Notes: generated from the sequence alone by a model not told the origin. Shown: positions 8,719 through 17,973, counted from the first letter of the stretch. The stretch is DNA of 64,000 nucleotides from Flavobacterium limicola (GCF_003634755.1 NZ_RBXA01000002.1:496001-560000); one strand, 5' to 3'. Made by a program: numbers and translations.

Positions 8719-9717
8719 TTAAAATTTACTATTTTCTCTAGCAGACAATACTTTTGACACTTGTTCGATTCTTTCATCAACGGTACCTTTAAGCATATAA
8801 TATTGAAGATTTCTAGTGTTTAAATCTTCAATAATTTTTTGTTGAAATATTTTTCTTTTTACATCACCAGATCTATCCCACGTATCGTCATAAGGAATGT
8901 CTGTATCACAAACAAAAATAATATCGTGCCTGCTTTCAGCAACTTTTGCTAAATTTTTCAATTCATCAAGGGCATTTCCATGGTAATCCAGTGAAAATAA
9001 ATAGGTAGTAATAGCATTAGTATCAGAGAACAAAAATTGATTTGATTGTAACACCAAAGCATCTTCTCTTTCGCTGTGAATCTCAGCTATTTTTAATAAA
9101 TCTTCTAAGGTCAGTCTTTTATTTACTTGATGATTTTCCCAATATTCTCTTCCATATTCAGGCATCCATTGCGTATCGAAATGGAGTGCTAATTTTTCTG
9201 CCAAAGTTGTTTTACCAGTTGAAGGTGCACCAAGCAATACCACTTTCGCAATCAAATCCATATAGACTTTAGGATCAATGAACTTTCTACTTTTAAAAGG
9301 GTTTTTTCTAATTTCTGTAGCGGATATAGGGATGATATTTCGACTAACATCAACCTGCCGATTTATGGCATTCAAGGCCGTACTCATGTGCTCACCATAA
9401 GGCTCACTCGAGTAAAAATGTGAGATGTTGCGATTACCTAAAATTGAGGAGACATACTCTTCTTGAATTTTCATAATTTCAGCAGTATAACCACTATCAT
9501 TAGGCGAATTTACACCTTCAATGACAGTGATTTTTGGATATATTTCACGTATCCAACCAGCTCTAGTTGCTAAAGGAATATTTATTATAGGATCATCGTA
9601 AATAAGCACTATCAATTCATCAACCTCATTAATAGCTGTTTCAATTAATAGCTGATGACCTTTATGAAAAGGGGCAAACTTACCCAATGTCAATCCAATT
9701 TTATGTTCGTCTCTCAT
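8719..9717 (-). CDS. nadR: Bifunctional NMN adenylyltransferase / ribosylnicotinamide kinase (NadR-like)
   Basis: The N-terminal nucleotidyltransferase domain shows GKFAPFHKGH (the HxGH-type motif near residues 17-21) and ISATEIR (131-137). The C-terminal half is a P-loop kinase with GAPSTGKT at 163-170. This is the NadR architecture that phosphorylates nicotinamide riboside to NMN and adenylates it to NAD. The N-terminal helix-turn-helix of enterobacterial NadR is absent, so it is not expected to act as a repressor. ATG 9717 is chosen because it overlaps the pnuC stop by 17 bases; a longer form from 9762 would only add an unlikely leader. Its partner transporter gene is directly upstream and the MoxR gene directly downstream. 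Confidence 0.9.
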   Translation of the reverse strand: MRDEHKIGLTLGKFAPFHKGHQLLIETAINEVDELIVLIYDDPIINIPLATRAGWIREIYPKITVIEGVNSPNDSGYTAEIMKIQEEYVSSILGNRNISHFYSSEPYGEHMSTALNAINRQVDVSRNIIPISATEIRKNPFKSRKFIDPKVYMDLIAKVVLLGAPSTGKTTLAEKLALHFDTQWMPEYGREYWENHQVNKRLTLEDLLKIAEIHSEREDALVLQSNQFLFSDTNAITTYLFSLDYHGNALDELKNLAKVAESRHDIIFVCDTDIPYDDTWDRSGDVKRKIFQQKIIEDLNTRNLQYYMLKGTVDERIEQVSKVLSARENSKF

Positions 9718-10279
9718 ACGCAAATTCTTCATTATATGCTTTTTTCCATTCCAAGTAACCAATTATAGCCATAATCAAAAAAAGCACATACAAAACTGTT
9801 GTAAAGTATAAACCTTTATAACAATATATCGTAATGCCAACCACATCGACTACTATCCAAAATAGCCATGAAGCTACTACTTTTTTTATCATCAAATATT
9901 GAGCAACTAAGCTTGCAACCATTATAAAAGCATCCGCATAAGGATAGGACGCGTCGGTTTTTGATTGCATACTATATCCTAAAAATAGGGATGCTACAAC
10001 TGATAAACCAATCCAAAAAGTTGCGTTAGTCACCAATGTTACGCGTAATGCACTTTGATTGGAACCCCCATACTTCCAATTGTACCAGCCGAATACTTGC
10101 AGAAATATATAAATAAAATGCAAAATCATATCTGAATATAATTTTGCTGTATAGAAAACAAAGCAATATAGTATCACCTGAATTAAACCAAAATACCAAC
10201 ACCAGATATTTTGTTTGATAGTAAAATAAACGGCCAAAAAACCGAAAACTGCGCCAAATAGTTCTAAAGTTGTATCCAT
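9701..10279 (-). CDS. pnuC: Nicotinamide riboside transporter PnuC
   Basis: A 192-residue protein with about seven hydrophobic segments and the PnuC signature region: WYFGLIQVILY, then FLQVFGWYNWKYGG (the W-x-x-W-x-x-G substrate segment). PnuC transporters carry out facilitated diffusion of nicotinamide riboside, trapped inside by NadR phosphorylation. The overlapping nadR gene fits that pathway well. PnuC relatives can carry thiamine or riboflavin, but the nadR neighbour favours nicotinamide riboside. It is the first gene of the seven-gene minus-strand unit. No clear TAnnTTTG promoter was spotted upstream. Confidence 0.92.
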   Translation of the reverse strand: MDTTLELFGAVFGFLAVYFTIKQNIWCWYFGLIQVILYCFVFYTAKLYSDMILHFIYIFLQVFGWYNWKYGGSNQSALRVTLVTNATFWIGLSVVASLFLGYSMQSKTDASYPYADAFIMVASLVAQYLMIKKVVASWLFWIVVDVVGITIYCYKGLYFTTVLYVLFLIMAIIGYLEWKKAYNEEFAYERRT

Positions 10280-10512
10280 AATATATGGTGATAAAGATAT
10301 AATAATGAATCAGACTTTTATTGGATAACGAATAACATTTGAATAATTAGTACCATTTTATTGATGAACTTATTTAAATCATTAATTTCAACTAAATGCG
10401 AAAATAAAAAGACGGAAAAAATTAAGGTGTATTTTGTTAATATTCAGCATCTTTCTAAAAATGGGACAAATGGTATGAATTCCCAAAAATCATTTTTTTT
10501 TTGTAAAAAAAA

Positions 10513-10549
10513 AGACAAAAAAAAACTTCTCAATTTCTTGAGAAGTTTT
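10513..10549 (-). terminator. Terminator of the tRNA-Val transcript
   Basis: A perfect 12-bp inverted repeat (AAAACTTCTCAA, loop TTTC, TTGAGAAGTTTT; 10522-10549) is followed on the minus strand by a long T-run. It starts three bases after the 3' end of the tRNA. Confidence 0.85.
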
Positions 10550-10551
10550 GT

Positions 10552-10625
10552 GGGCGATGAGGGGTTCGAACCCCCGACCCCCTCGGTGTAAACGAGGTGC
10601 TCTGAACCAGCTGAGCTAATCGCCC
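10552..10625 (-). tRNA. tRNA-Val (anticodon UAC)
   Basis: On the minus strand the 74 bases fold as a cloverleaf. The acceptor stem is GGGCGAT/ATCGCCC and the D-arm contains AGCTCAGCTGGTT. The anticodon stem is CCTCG/CGAGG with loop TTTACAC (anticodon TAC, reading GUA valine codons), and the T-loop is TTCGAAC. The 3' CCA is not encoded, so it must be added enzymatically. A terminator follows at once. Short ORFs overlapping it on both strands are artefacts. Confidence 0.95.
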
Positions 10626-10788
10626 TTAACAATAAAGTCATTTTCATTTCCTTATTGCGAGTACAAATATACGGCTAGAAATCGTATCTGCAAGCAAAAT
10701 AGTAAAAAAAATCAATAAAATATTGACTCTATTTGCTTTCACACTCTATCATAGCACTTTATGTTTCTCATGAATAGCTTCTATTTTT

Positions 10789-10818
10789 TTGTATTGATTC
10801 GTTATAGTCTTACATTTG
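10789..10818 (+). promoter_or_regulatory. Bacteroidota promoter of the ABC exporter
   Basis: TTG at 10789-10791, a 19-base spacer, then TACATTTG at 10811-10818: a full match to the flavobacterial -33/-7 consensus. Transcription would start just upstream of ATG 10837 and so decides against the earlier TTG start at 10816, which lies in the -7 box. Confidence 0.7.
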
Positions 10819-10836
10819 CGCTATAAACAAAAGATA

Positions 10837-12624
10837 ATGGCCAGGTTCAAAGAAAACGATTTACCAAAATCAAAAATTACTGCAACTTCACTCCAAAAAG
10901 CAACTGTAATATTTCAATATGCAGGAAATCACCGTTGGAAATTTTATGTAGGTTTAATTTTTTTATTATTTACAGGAGCCACTGCTCTTGCCTTTCCTAA
11001 ATTAATGGGAATGCTTATCGATTGTGTAAAAAATAAAGACAACTCTCAGGCAAACATGATTGCGGGAGGTTTGATTATAATCTTATTTCTGCAATCGATT
11101 TTTTCGTTTTTTAGATTGTATTTATTTGTCAATTTCACTGAAAATACCTTAGCCAATCTTAGAGTATCACTCTACAGTAATTTGGTAAAATTACCCATGT
11201 CCTTCTTCTCGCAAAAACGTGTTGGAGAATTAAATAGCCGAATCAGTTCTGACATAACCCAAATACAAGATACTTTAACATCAACTATAGCCGAATTCCT
11301 AAGACAATTTATTCTAATTATTGGTGGCGTCCTTTTATTGGCAAACGAAAGTATCAAACTGACATTATTGATGTTATCTGTAGTTCCGCTTGTGGCAGTT
11401 GCTGCTGTTATTTTTGGGCGGTTTATTAGGAAATATTCAAAAAATGTTCAGGATAAAGTTGCCGAAAGTCAAGTAGTTGTTGAAGAAACCATGCAAGGAA
11501 TCAGTATTGTCAAGGCTTTCGCCAATGAGTGGTACGAAATTGCTCGTTACAACGGAAAAATAAAGGAAGTTGTCAAAATAGCTATTAAAGGTGGTAAATA
11601 CCGAGGGTACTTTGCTTCATTCATAATTTTTTGCCTTTTTGGAGCCATTGTAGCCGTAGTTTGGTACGGCGTTCGATTGAGCATCAGCGGCGAAATGAGC
11701 GTAGGACAATTAATTTCTTTTGTGTTGTATTCTACATTTGTAGGAGCTTCTTTTGGAGGAATCGCTGAACTTTATGCCCAAATTCAAAAAGCGATTGGTG
11801 CAACTGAACGTGTTTTTGAATTATTGGATGAAACACCTGAAAAAATTAATTCAGTTCAGGACGTTTCGGAAACACAAAAGATAAAAGGAAATGTCACTTT
11901 CAAAAATGTAGCGTTCAGTTACCATTCGAGAAAAGAAATCAAAGTGTTGAAAGATGTTAGTTTTACGGCCAACTTTGGTCAAAAAATAGCAATTGTAGGT
12001 CCAAGCGGAACTGGAAAATCAACTATCGCTTCCCTATTATTACGCTTTTATAATATTGATGAAGGAGAAATATTAGTTGATGGAAAAAATATTTATGATT
12101 TTGATTTAGAAAGCCTTCGTGGAAACATGAGTATTGTGCCGCAGGATGTGATATTATTTGGCGGAACCATCAGAGAAAATATTGCTTATGGAAAACCAAA
12201 TGCCACCGAGGAAGAAATTATTACCGCTTCAAAACAAGCTAATGCGTATAATTTTATTGAAAGTTTTCCTGAGAAATTTGAAACAATTGTGGGAGAAAGA
12301 GGAATTAAACTTTCCGGAGGACAAAGACAACGTATTGCCATTGCCAGAGCATTATTGAAAAACCCAAGTATTTTAATTTTAGATGAAGCCACTTCATCAT
12401 TAGACAGTGAGAGCGAAAAACTGGTTCAGGAAGCTTTAGAAATTTTGATGCAAGGAAGAACCAGTATTATAATTGCACACCGTCTTTCAACAATTCGTAG
12501 TGCTGATCAAATTTTAGTTTTGGATAAAGGAAAAATTACAGAACAAGGAACACATCAAGAATTAATAGCTTTAGAAAATGGTATTTATAAAAATTTAAGT
12601 AATTTACAATTCAGCAATTCTTAA
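10837..12624 (+). CDS. ABC exporter, fused membrane and ATPase domains
   Basis: A half-size ABC exporter of 595 residues: about six membrane helices in the first 320 residues, then an ATPase domain with Walker A GPSGTGKS (about 388-395), signature LSGGQ (about 492-496), and Walker B with DEATSSLD (about 516-523). Such proteins work as homodimers or heterodimers in the inner membrane, exporting lipids, peptides or drugs (MsbA/BmrA type); the substrate cannot be read. The start at ATG 10837 is set by the promoter at 10789-10818. It is a single-gene unit with its own promoter and terminator. Confidence 0.9.
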   Translation: MARFKENDLPKSKITATSLQKATVIFQYAGNHRWKFYVGLIFLLFTGATALAFPKLMGMLIDCVKNKDNSQANMIAGGLIIILFLQSIFSFFRLYLFVNFTENTLANLRVSLYSNLVKLPMSFFSQKRVGELNSRISSDITQIQDTLTSTIAEFLRQFILIIGGVLLLANESIKLTLLMLSVVPLVAVAAVIFGRFIRKYSKNVQDKVAESQVVVEETMQGISIVKAFANEWYEIARYNGKIKEVVKIAIKGGKYRGYFASFIIFCLFGAIVAVVWYGVRLSISGEMSVGQLISFVLYSTFVGASFGGIAELYAQIQKAIGATERVFELLDETPEKINSVQDVSETQKIKGNVTFKNVAFSYHSRKEIKVLKDVSFTANFGQKIAIVGPSGTGKSTIASLLLRFYNIDEGEILVDGKNIYDFDLESLRGNMSIVPQDVILFGGTIRENIAYGKPNATEEEIITASKQANAYNFIESFPEKFETIVGERGIKLSGGQRQRIAIARALLKNPSILILDEATSSLDSESEKLVQEALEILMQGRTSIIIAHRLSTIRSADQILVLDKGKITEQGTHQELIALENGIYKNLSNLQFSNS

Positions 12625-12646
12625 ATTTTATTGTTCATTTTTACAT

Positions 12647-12687
12647 AAAAAAAACTCCATTCAGCTTATTGAATGGAGTTTTTTTTT
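12647..12687. terminator. Bidirectional terminator between ABC exporter and proline dehydrogenase
   Basis: Stem ACTCCATTCA/TGAATGGAGT with a six-base loop, flanked by eight A on the left and nine T on the right, so it can end transcripts from both sides. It sits between two convergent genes. Confidence 0.9.
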
Positions 12688-12733
12688 ATGGACTTAAATG
12701 TTACTGAATACTAAAAACTGAACATTGAGGACT

Positions 12734-13903
12734 TTATTTCCCTTTTCTTCTTTTACGTTCTGCTTTTATCATCTCTAATTCACGACTCGTTTGCCCCGCT
12801 ACTGAAGTATTTTCTTCAGCACGACGAATCAAATATGGCATCACATCTTTAACAGGACCAAAAGGCAAATATTTTGCTACATTATACCCATTAGCAGCCA
12901 GATTATAGCTGATGTTATCACTCATGCCGTACAATTGACCAAACCAGATTCTGTCATCGTTTGTTTTAATTCCTTTTTGTTGCATCAATTCCATCAAAGT
13001 ATAGGTGCTGGATTCGTTGTGCGTTCCTGCAAAAATTGACATGTTTTCTAAATGGTTAACCATATAAAGAACTGCTGCATCATAATTTTCATCTGTAGCT
13101 TCTTTTGAAGCACATATTGGCGATGAATACCCTTTTTCTTCGGCACGAACAACTTCTTTTTCCATGTATGCACCACGAACTAATTTCATTCCTATAAAGA
13201 ATCCGTCTTTTTTGGCTTGCTCATGTAATTTTTTCAAGTAATCCAAACGATCCCAACGGTACATTTGCAACGTATTGAAAACAATTGTTTTTTCTTTGTT
13301 GTATTTGCGCATCATTTCGGTGACTAAATCATCCGCTGCATCTTGCATCCAACTTTCTTCACCATCAATCAAAAGAGCAACATTTTTAGAATGCGCATCT
13401 TTACAAACTAAATCAAAACGGGCTACTACTCTATTCCATTCCGCTTGTTCTTCTGGAGTTAATGTTTGTTTTTCACCCAATTTCTCATACAATTCAAAAC
13501 GACCAAAACCGGTTGGTTTAAAAACTGCAAAAGGAATCGCTTGACGTTCTTTGGCAAATTCGATTGTTTTTAAAGTCATTTCAAGCGCAGCATCAAACTG
13601 ATCTTCCTCTTCTTTTCCTTCTACAGAATAATCCAAAACCGATGAAACACCTTTAGTATACATTTTATCAACCACTGAAAGACAATCTACTTCATTTACA
13701 CCTCCGCAAAAATGGTCAAAAACAGTAGCGCGAATCAAACCCTCAACAGGAAGATTAGCCTTTAAAGCAAAATTTGTAACCGCAGTTCCAATGCGAACTA
13801 GTGGCTGATTAGCAATCATTTTGAAAAGAAAATAAGCTCTATCAAGTTCCGTATCACTTTTTAATGAAAAGGCTACTTGCGTATTATTGAATATTTTTTC
13901 CAT
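12734..13903 (-). CDS. Proline dehydrogenase (monofunctional)
   Basis: A 389-residue PRODH-type TIM-barrel flavoenzyme that oxidises proline to pyrroline-5-carboxylate and passes electrons to quinone. Conserved segments are visible: KPTGFGRF, NTLQMYRWDRLDYL, GMKLVRGAYMEKE, GTHNESS, and YLPFGPVKDVMPYLIRRAEEN with the paired arginines that bind proline. It lacks the P5C-dehydrogenase half of PutA, as usual in Bacteroidota. A -7 element (TATATTTG, minus strand, 13930-13923) lies about 20 bases upstream of the ATG. It stands alone and is convergent with the ABC exporter. Confidence 0.93.
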   Translation of the reverse strand: MEKIFNNTQVAFSLKSDTELDRAYFLFKMIANQPLVRIGTAVTNFALKANLPVEGLIRATVFDHFCGGVNEVDCLSVVDKMYTKGVSSVLDYSVEGKEEEDQFDAALEMTLKTIEFAKERQAIPFAVFKPTGFGRFELYEKLGEKQTLTPEEQAEWNRVVARFDLVCKDAHSKNVALLIDGEESWMQDAADDLVTEMMRKYNKEKTIVFNTLQMYRWDRLDYLKKLHEQAKKDGFFIGMKLVRGAYMEKEVVRAEEKGYSSPICASKEATDENYDAAVLYMVNHLENMSIFAGTHNESSTYTLMELMQQKGIKTNDDRIWFGQLYGMSDNISYNLAANGYNVAKYLPFGPVKDVMPYLIRRAEENTSVAGQTSRELEMIKAERKRRKGK

Positions 13904-14282
13904 TATTTGTTAAATTTTTGTACAAATATAATATAGAGTTTTGAATATTATTTTAAAAAACTAGTATTAAAAAATGAAAATGGCATTTTAAATCATGTTA
14001 AAAATAATCATCTCAAAAATTCAGATAAATAAATTTTCGATTTTTTTACCTTTTTATAGAAAGAATACGAGAGTTTTTGATGGTTTGTAAACAAAATGTG
14101 CAAACATGGGATCATTCCTTTTTATTAGATATCTGACAATAATAGGATCTCAATCAAATTAACATTTAGCAAATACAAAACTCCGAACGATTATTATTAA
14201 ATTTTCGCATTTTGAAAAAACTATCTTTAATTAAAATAAATAATCTATAGATTTGCTTTGAAGTAATAACAAATTAAAAAAA
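13904..14282. other. Divergent intergenic region with two -7 elements
   Basis: No gene is seen. TATATTTG on the minus strand (13930-13923) fits the proline dehydrogenase promoter. TAGATTTG on the plus strand (14248-14255) fits a promoter for the O-antigen-ligase-like gene. No TTG was found at the usual distance from either. The rest is AT-rich without clear repeats. Confidence 0.5.
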
Positions 14283-16655
14283 ATGAAACAACAAATTAAT
14301 GCGAGTATTAATCTGAACTCAGAAGTAGTATCTCAAAATAATGTATATTATGATTTTATGTCATTGTTATTTTTTGCTTGTTACTTATTAATGGATTTTT
14401 TACCTGATTTTAAGAGTATTGAAATTATCGGAACACAATACTTTTATATCTCAATTTTAAATTTGATTATTGCTCTTTTTATATTTAAAAACCCTAGTTT
14501 TTTAAATCAAAGTTTCATTTTAATTTTAAAAAAAAGCCATCTTCTTAAAATTTATATTTTATTCCTTCTCTTAAGTGGAATTTCATTTTTCTCAACTAAA
14601 AATATATCGTTAACTGTCGTAAGCTATATCGAAATATTGGTTGTTTTTATTATGTTTCTAAACTTGTTTGCTATTCTATATAATAGATTACACTTAATCT
14701 TTAGAATTTCTATTATTATAGGTATCAGTGTCATACTTCAAACTGTAATTGAACTTAGTGATATATTAAAAGATTCAGGATTTGTCATTAATGCACTAGC
14801 CAATCTTAAGGGAAATACCGGAAATGTAAATATATTTGCAGCTAGTTTAAATATAAAAATTCCTTTTCTTTTAATAGGGGCCATCTATTATTCAAATTGG
14901 AAAAAATGGTTTTTAATTTCCTCCTTATTTTTAGCAACATTTACCATTTTTTTAATTAGTGCGAGGGCAGCATATTTGGGATTGTTTTTTGAAATAATAC
15001 TATTTATCATATTTTATTTAAAACTATATTCTATAAAAAAAGAAACAGTTCTCAATGTTGTATACCTGCTAATTCCAATGTTGTTAGCTTTTCTGTTAGC
15101 GAATATTCTGTTTTCCTTCAATAAAGGTTCAGGAAGATATGAATCTGTTGGTAGTAGAGTTGTTCAAATTGTTAATACCAATGAAGCGTCAGTAAGTGCC
15201 AGATTAACATATTGGGATAATGCACTAAATATAATAAACAAATTTCCTGTTACTGGAGTTGGTTTAGGAAATTGGAAAATAGAAAGCATACCTTATGAAA
15301 AAACAACAATTGATGAGGCATATGTTTCTTCACATGCTCACAATGATTTTTTGGAAATAGCGGCAGAGACCGGTATTTTTAATGGATTAGTTTATTTGTC
15401 ATTATTTATAATTGTATTTTTTATAAACATGAAAACGATTTTAAATAAAAGTGATTCAAATAACAAGATTATAGCACTTTTAGCCTTATTAATTTTAACT
15501 GGATACTTCATAGATGCCTTTTTTAATTTCCCTCTGTACAGACCTACAATGCAACTTGGTTTTGTTTTGGTTTTAGCATTAACTATAGCAAATACTATAA
15601 AAATTGATGGGATGGTTAGTACTAGAGAAAGTAGTGGATTTTCAGTTGGCATTATCATAATTTGTTTAATTACCATTTATATTACCTTTCTAACTCTAAA
15701 AGCATATCAGTTAGAATATGCAATCAAATACAATAAAAAGGAAGGTCAAACATCAGATGACATATTGCGAAATTTACCTCAATTACCAAATGTAGGAATC
15801 TATTCAGAACCTTTTTATGAGCATTTAGCAATTGCCTATTTTAGTGAAGAAAAGTATGAAAATGCAAAAAAATACTTTTATTTATCCAACAAAATAAATC
15901 CTTATTTAGGTGTATCAAATTGGTATTTGCATAAAATTGAAAAAATAAATGGAAATTTTGACACCGCTTACGAATATATAAAAACAGCTTTTTATTCCAG
16001 ACCGCGAACAACTAATTTTTATTTAGATGCCCTTAGGATGGCATCTATAAAAAAAGATACTTCAGAAATATTCAAAATTCACGAATTATTCACCAAATAC
16101 AGAAGTATGCCCAGTAACTGGAAGAATACCGCCTCTGCTTTATCAATATCTAAATACGATAATAATAAAATAATTGCTTTTGTCAACAAAGGTTTAAAAA
16201 TATATCCTATCGATACTACTCTTTTGAATAGAAAAACAAGATTAATAAAACGTAAAGAATCTACCAGCATAAATAACATATTTATTGATGGACTCCCCGC
16301 AGAATCTGCCGCTAAAATAAATTATATGTTAGAAGCAAAAAAAATGGGTGATGCACAGCAATTTGAAAAAGCAATTGTATTATACAATAAAGCATTTAAG
16401 GAAAATCCAGAAAAAGTAGTAATTTTGCAGGATATAGCGGTTTGTTATTACCGTCTCGACAACCCTCAAATTGCAATAAATTATTTAAAAAAAATAGAAA
16501 ATAATCCAAGCTTAAATGATGGTAAAACAGAATATTTATTATCTGGATGCTATTTCAAAATAAAGGATAAAACAAATGGATGCAATTATTTAAATATCGC
16601 TTTTAACAAAAAATACCCTAACACAGAACAACTACTAAATCAACTCTGCAAATAA
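14283..16655 (+). CDS. O-antigen ligase / Wzy-type membrane protein with C-terminal TPR region
   Basis: The first ~450 residues contain about ten or more membrane helices and a Wzy_C-type periplasmic segment: FPVTGVGLGNWKIES, followed by SSHAHNDFLEIAAETGIFNG, the typical glycan ligase/polymerase signature. The last ~320 residues are soluble and TPR-like (repeated A/Y/L helices, e.g. EHLAIAYFSEEKYENAKKYF). Such enzymes transfer lipid-linked glycans to lipid A core, to proteins, or to a growing chain; which one cannot be decided. It is followed after 14 bases by aroB, so the two may be co-transcribed. A -7 element TAGATTTG lies at 14248-14255. Confidence 0.8.
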   Translation: MKQQINASINLNSEVVSQNNVYYDFMSLLFFACYLLMDFLPDFKSIEIIGTQYFYISILNLIIALFIFKNPSFLNQSFILILKKSHLLKIYILFLLLSGISFFSTKNISLTVVSYIEILVVFIMFLNLFAILYNRLHLIFRISIIIGISVILQTVIELSDILKDSGFVINALANLKGNTGNVNIFAASLNIKIPFLLIGAIYYSNWKKWFLISSLFLATFTIFLISARAAYLGLFFEIILFIIFYLKLYSIKKETVLNVVYLLIPMLLAFLLANILFSFNKGSGRYESVGSRVVQIVNTNEASVSARLTYWDNALNIINKFPVTGVGLGNWKIESIPYEKTTIDEAYVSSHAHNDFLEIAAETGIFNGLVYLSLFIIVFFINMKTILNKSDSNNKIIALLALLILTGYFIDAFFNFPLYRPTMQLGFVLVLALTIANTIKIDGMVSTRESSGFSVGIIIICLITIYITFLTLKAYQLEYAIKYNKKEGQTSDDILRNLPQLPNVGIYSEPFYEHLAIAYFSEEKYENAKKYFYLSNKINPYLGVSNWYLHKIEKINGNFDTAYEYIKTAFYSRPRTTNFYLDALRMASIKKDTSEIFKIHELFTKYRSMPSNWKNTASALSISKYDNNKIIAFVNKGLKIYPIDTTLLNRKTRLIKRKESTSINNIFIDGLPAESAAKINYMLEAKKMGDAQQFEKAIVLYNKAFKENPEKVVILQDIAVCYYRLDNPQIAINYLKKIENNPSLNDGKTEYLLSGCYFKIKDKTNGCNYLNIAFNKKYPNTEQLLNQLCK

Positions 16656-16669
16656 CTACAAAAAACAAA

Positions 16670-17737
16670 ATGCAATCAATTCAAGCCAATAGTTACCCAA
16701 TACATTTCAACGAAAAAGGATACGAAGCATTAAACCTTCATTTAAAAGAAAATAAATACTCCAACCTATTTATAATTGTAGACAGCAATACTAATGAGTT
16801 TTGCTTACCTAATTTTCTACAGTATCTGGAAACTGATCTTACTATTGAAATTATAGAATTTGATGCTGGTGAAGAAAATAAAAATATTGAGACTTGCGTC
16901 CAAATCTGGAATGTACTAACGGAACTCGGTGCCGATAGAAAAACTCTTGTAATCAATTTAGGAGGTGGTGTTGTTACTGACTTAGGCGGATTTATTGCTT
17001 CAACATTCAAGCGTGGAGTCGATTTTATTCACGTTCCTACTACGCTACTATCAATGGTTGATGCATCTGTAGGAGGTAAAAACGGAGTTGATTTAGGAAA
17101 TTTAAAAAACCAAATTGGGGTTATAAATGTTCCATTAATGGTACTTATAGACACCCAATATCTTGAAACGGTGCCTCAAAATGAAATGCGTTCCGGTCTT
17201 GCCGAAATGTTGAAACACGGTTTGATATATGATAAGAAATATTGGGAGCAATTTTTAGATTTAAAATCTATAGATTTTGCTGATTTTGATGCATTGATTT
17301 TCCGTTCGGTTGAAATAAAAAATGAAATTGTACTTCAAGATCCTACGGAGAAAAATATCCGAAAAGCATTAAATTTTGGTCATACATTAGGCCACGCCAT
17401 TGAAAGCTACTTTTTGGAAAATGAAAATAAGACTACTTTACTGCACGGTGAAGCAATCGCTGTTGGAATGATATTAGAAAGTTTTATTTCATTGGATAAA
17501 AAACTTATCAATAAAGAAGAATATTCTGAAATAAAAAATTGTGTCAAGTCTATATATGACGACATCATGTTTGAGGAAAAGGATATTGAACCTATCTTGG
17601 AATTACTGATTCACGACAAAAAAAATGAGTACGGTAACATTCAGTTTGCATTAATTGAAGGTATCGGAAAAATAAAAATCAATCAATCAGTTGAAAATGA
17701 ATTAATTCTTAGAGCTTTTAAGGATTATAAATCTTAA
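16670..17737 (+). CDS. aroB: 3-dehydroquinate synthase
   Basis: 355 residues with the AroB signatures: INLGGGVVTDLGGF at about 95-108, HVPTTLLSMVDASVGGKNG with the lysine near 137, FGHTLGHAIES and LLHGEAIAVGM (zinc-binding histidines). It catalyses the second shikimate step, DAHP to 3-dehydroquinate, using NAD and a divalent metal in the cytoplasm. It has almost no leader of its own and probably shares the promoter of the preceding membrane-protein gene. Confidence 0.95.
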   Translation: MQSIQANSYPIHFNEKGYEALNLHLKENKYSNLFIIVDSNTNEFCLPNFLQYLETDLTIEIIEFDAGEENKNIETCVQIWNVLTELGADRKTLVINLGGGVVTDLGGFIASTFKRGVDFIHVPTTLLSMVDASVGGKNGVDLGNLKNQIGVINVPLMVLIDTQYLETVPQNEMRSGLAEMLKHGLIYDKKYWEQFLDLKSIDFADFDALIFRSVEIKNEIVLQDPTEKNIRKALNFGHTLGHAIESYFLENENKTTLLHGEAIAVGMILESFISLDKKLINKEEYSEIKNCVKSIYDDIMFEEKDIEPILELLIHDKKNEYGNIQFALIEGIGKIKINQSVENELILRAFKDYKS

Positions 17738-17756
17738 TTATTTTTTATAAAAAGCA

Positions 17757-17788
17757 TTGCATTGCGTATATAATATTTTTTACATTTG
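17757..17788 (+). promoter_or_regulatory. Promoter upstream of the small 59-codon gene
   Basis: TTG at 17757-17759, a 21-base spacer, then TACATTTG at 17781-17788. It lies just after aroB and six bases before an ATG. It may drive the small gene and the arginine decarboxylase gene behind it. Confidence 0.65.
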
Positions 17789-17793
17789 CACCA

Positions 17794-17973
17794 ATGAAAA
17801 AAAGTCAAAACAAGCCAAATTATAGTTCTAATAAAGCCCGAAACAATATGTCTTTTCTGAGAATATTGAAGCGGTTTTATTCTATTAAAGGAAACTTTAG
17901 TTTTGATGTTTTCCAATACTTAAAAGCAGACCACGAGAAGCTTCAGATCGTATATGCAAATATTCGGGTTTGA
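17794..17973 (+). CDS. Small protein of unknown function (59 residues)
   Basis: The frame runs from ATG 17794 to TGA 17971-17973 and encodes a basic N-terminal half (MKKSQNKPNYSSNKARNNMS) followed by FLRILKRFYS and FDVFQYLKADHEKLQIVYAN. No signal peptide or membrane segment is evident. Support for it being real: a full promoter match directly in front, an A-rich start, and lack of any other use of the interval. It ends 51 bases before the arginine decarboxylase start. It could also be a leader peptide or an untranslated leader of speA. Confidence 0.5.
   Translation: MKKSQNKPNYSSNKARNNMSFLRILKRFYSIKGNFSFDVFQYLKADHEKLQIVYANIRV

Noticed and set aside
10361..10647. Short ORFs on both strands with segments GDEGFEPPTPSV and AGSEHLVYTEGVGGSNPSS
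   Set aside because: They run across tRNA-Val and its terminator; such peptide segments are the usual artefacts of translating tRNA genes.
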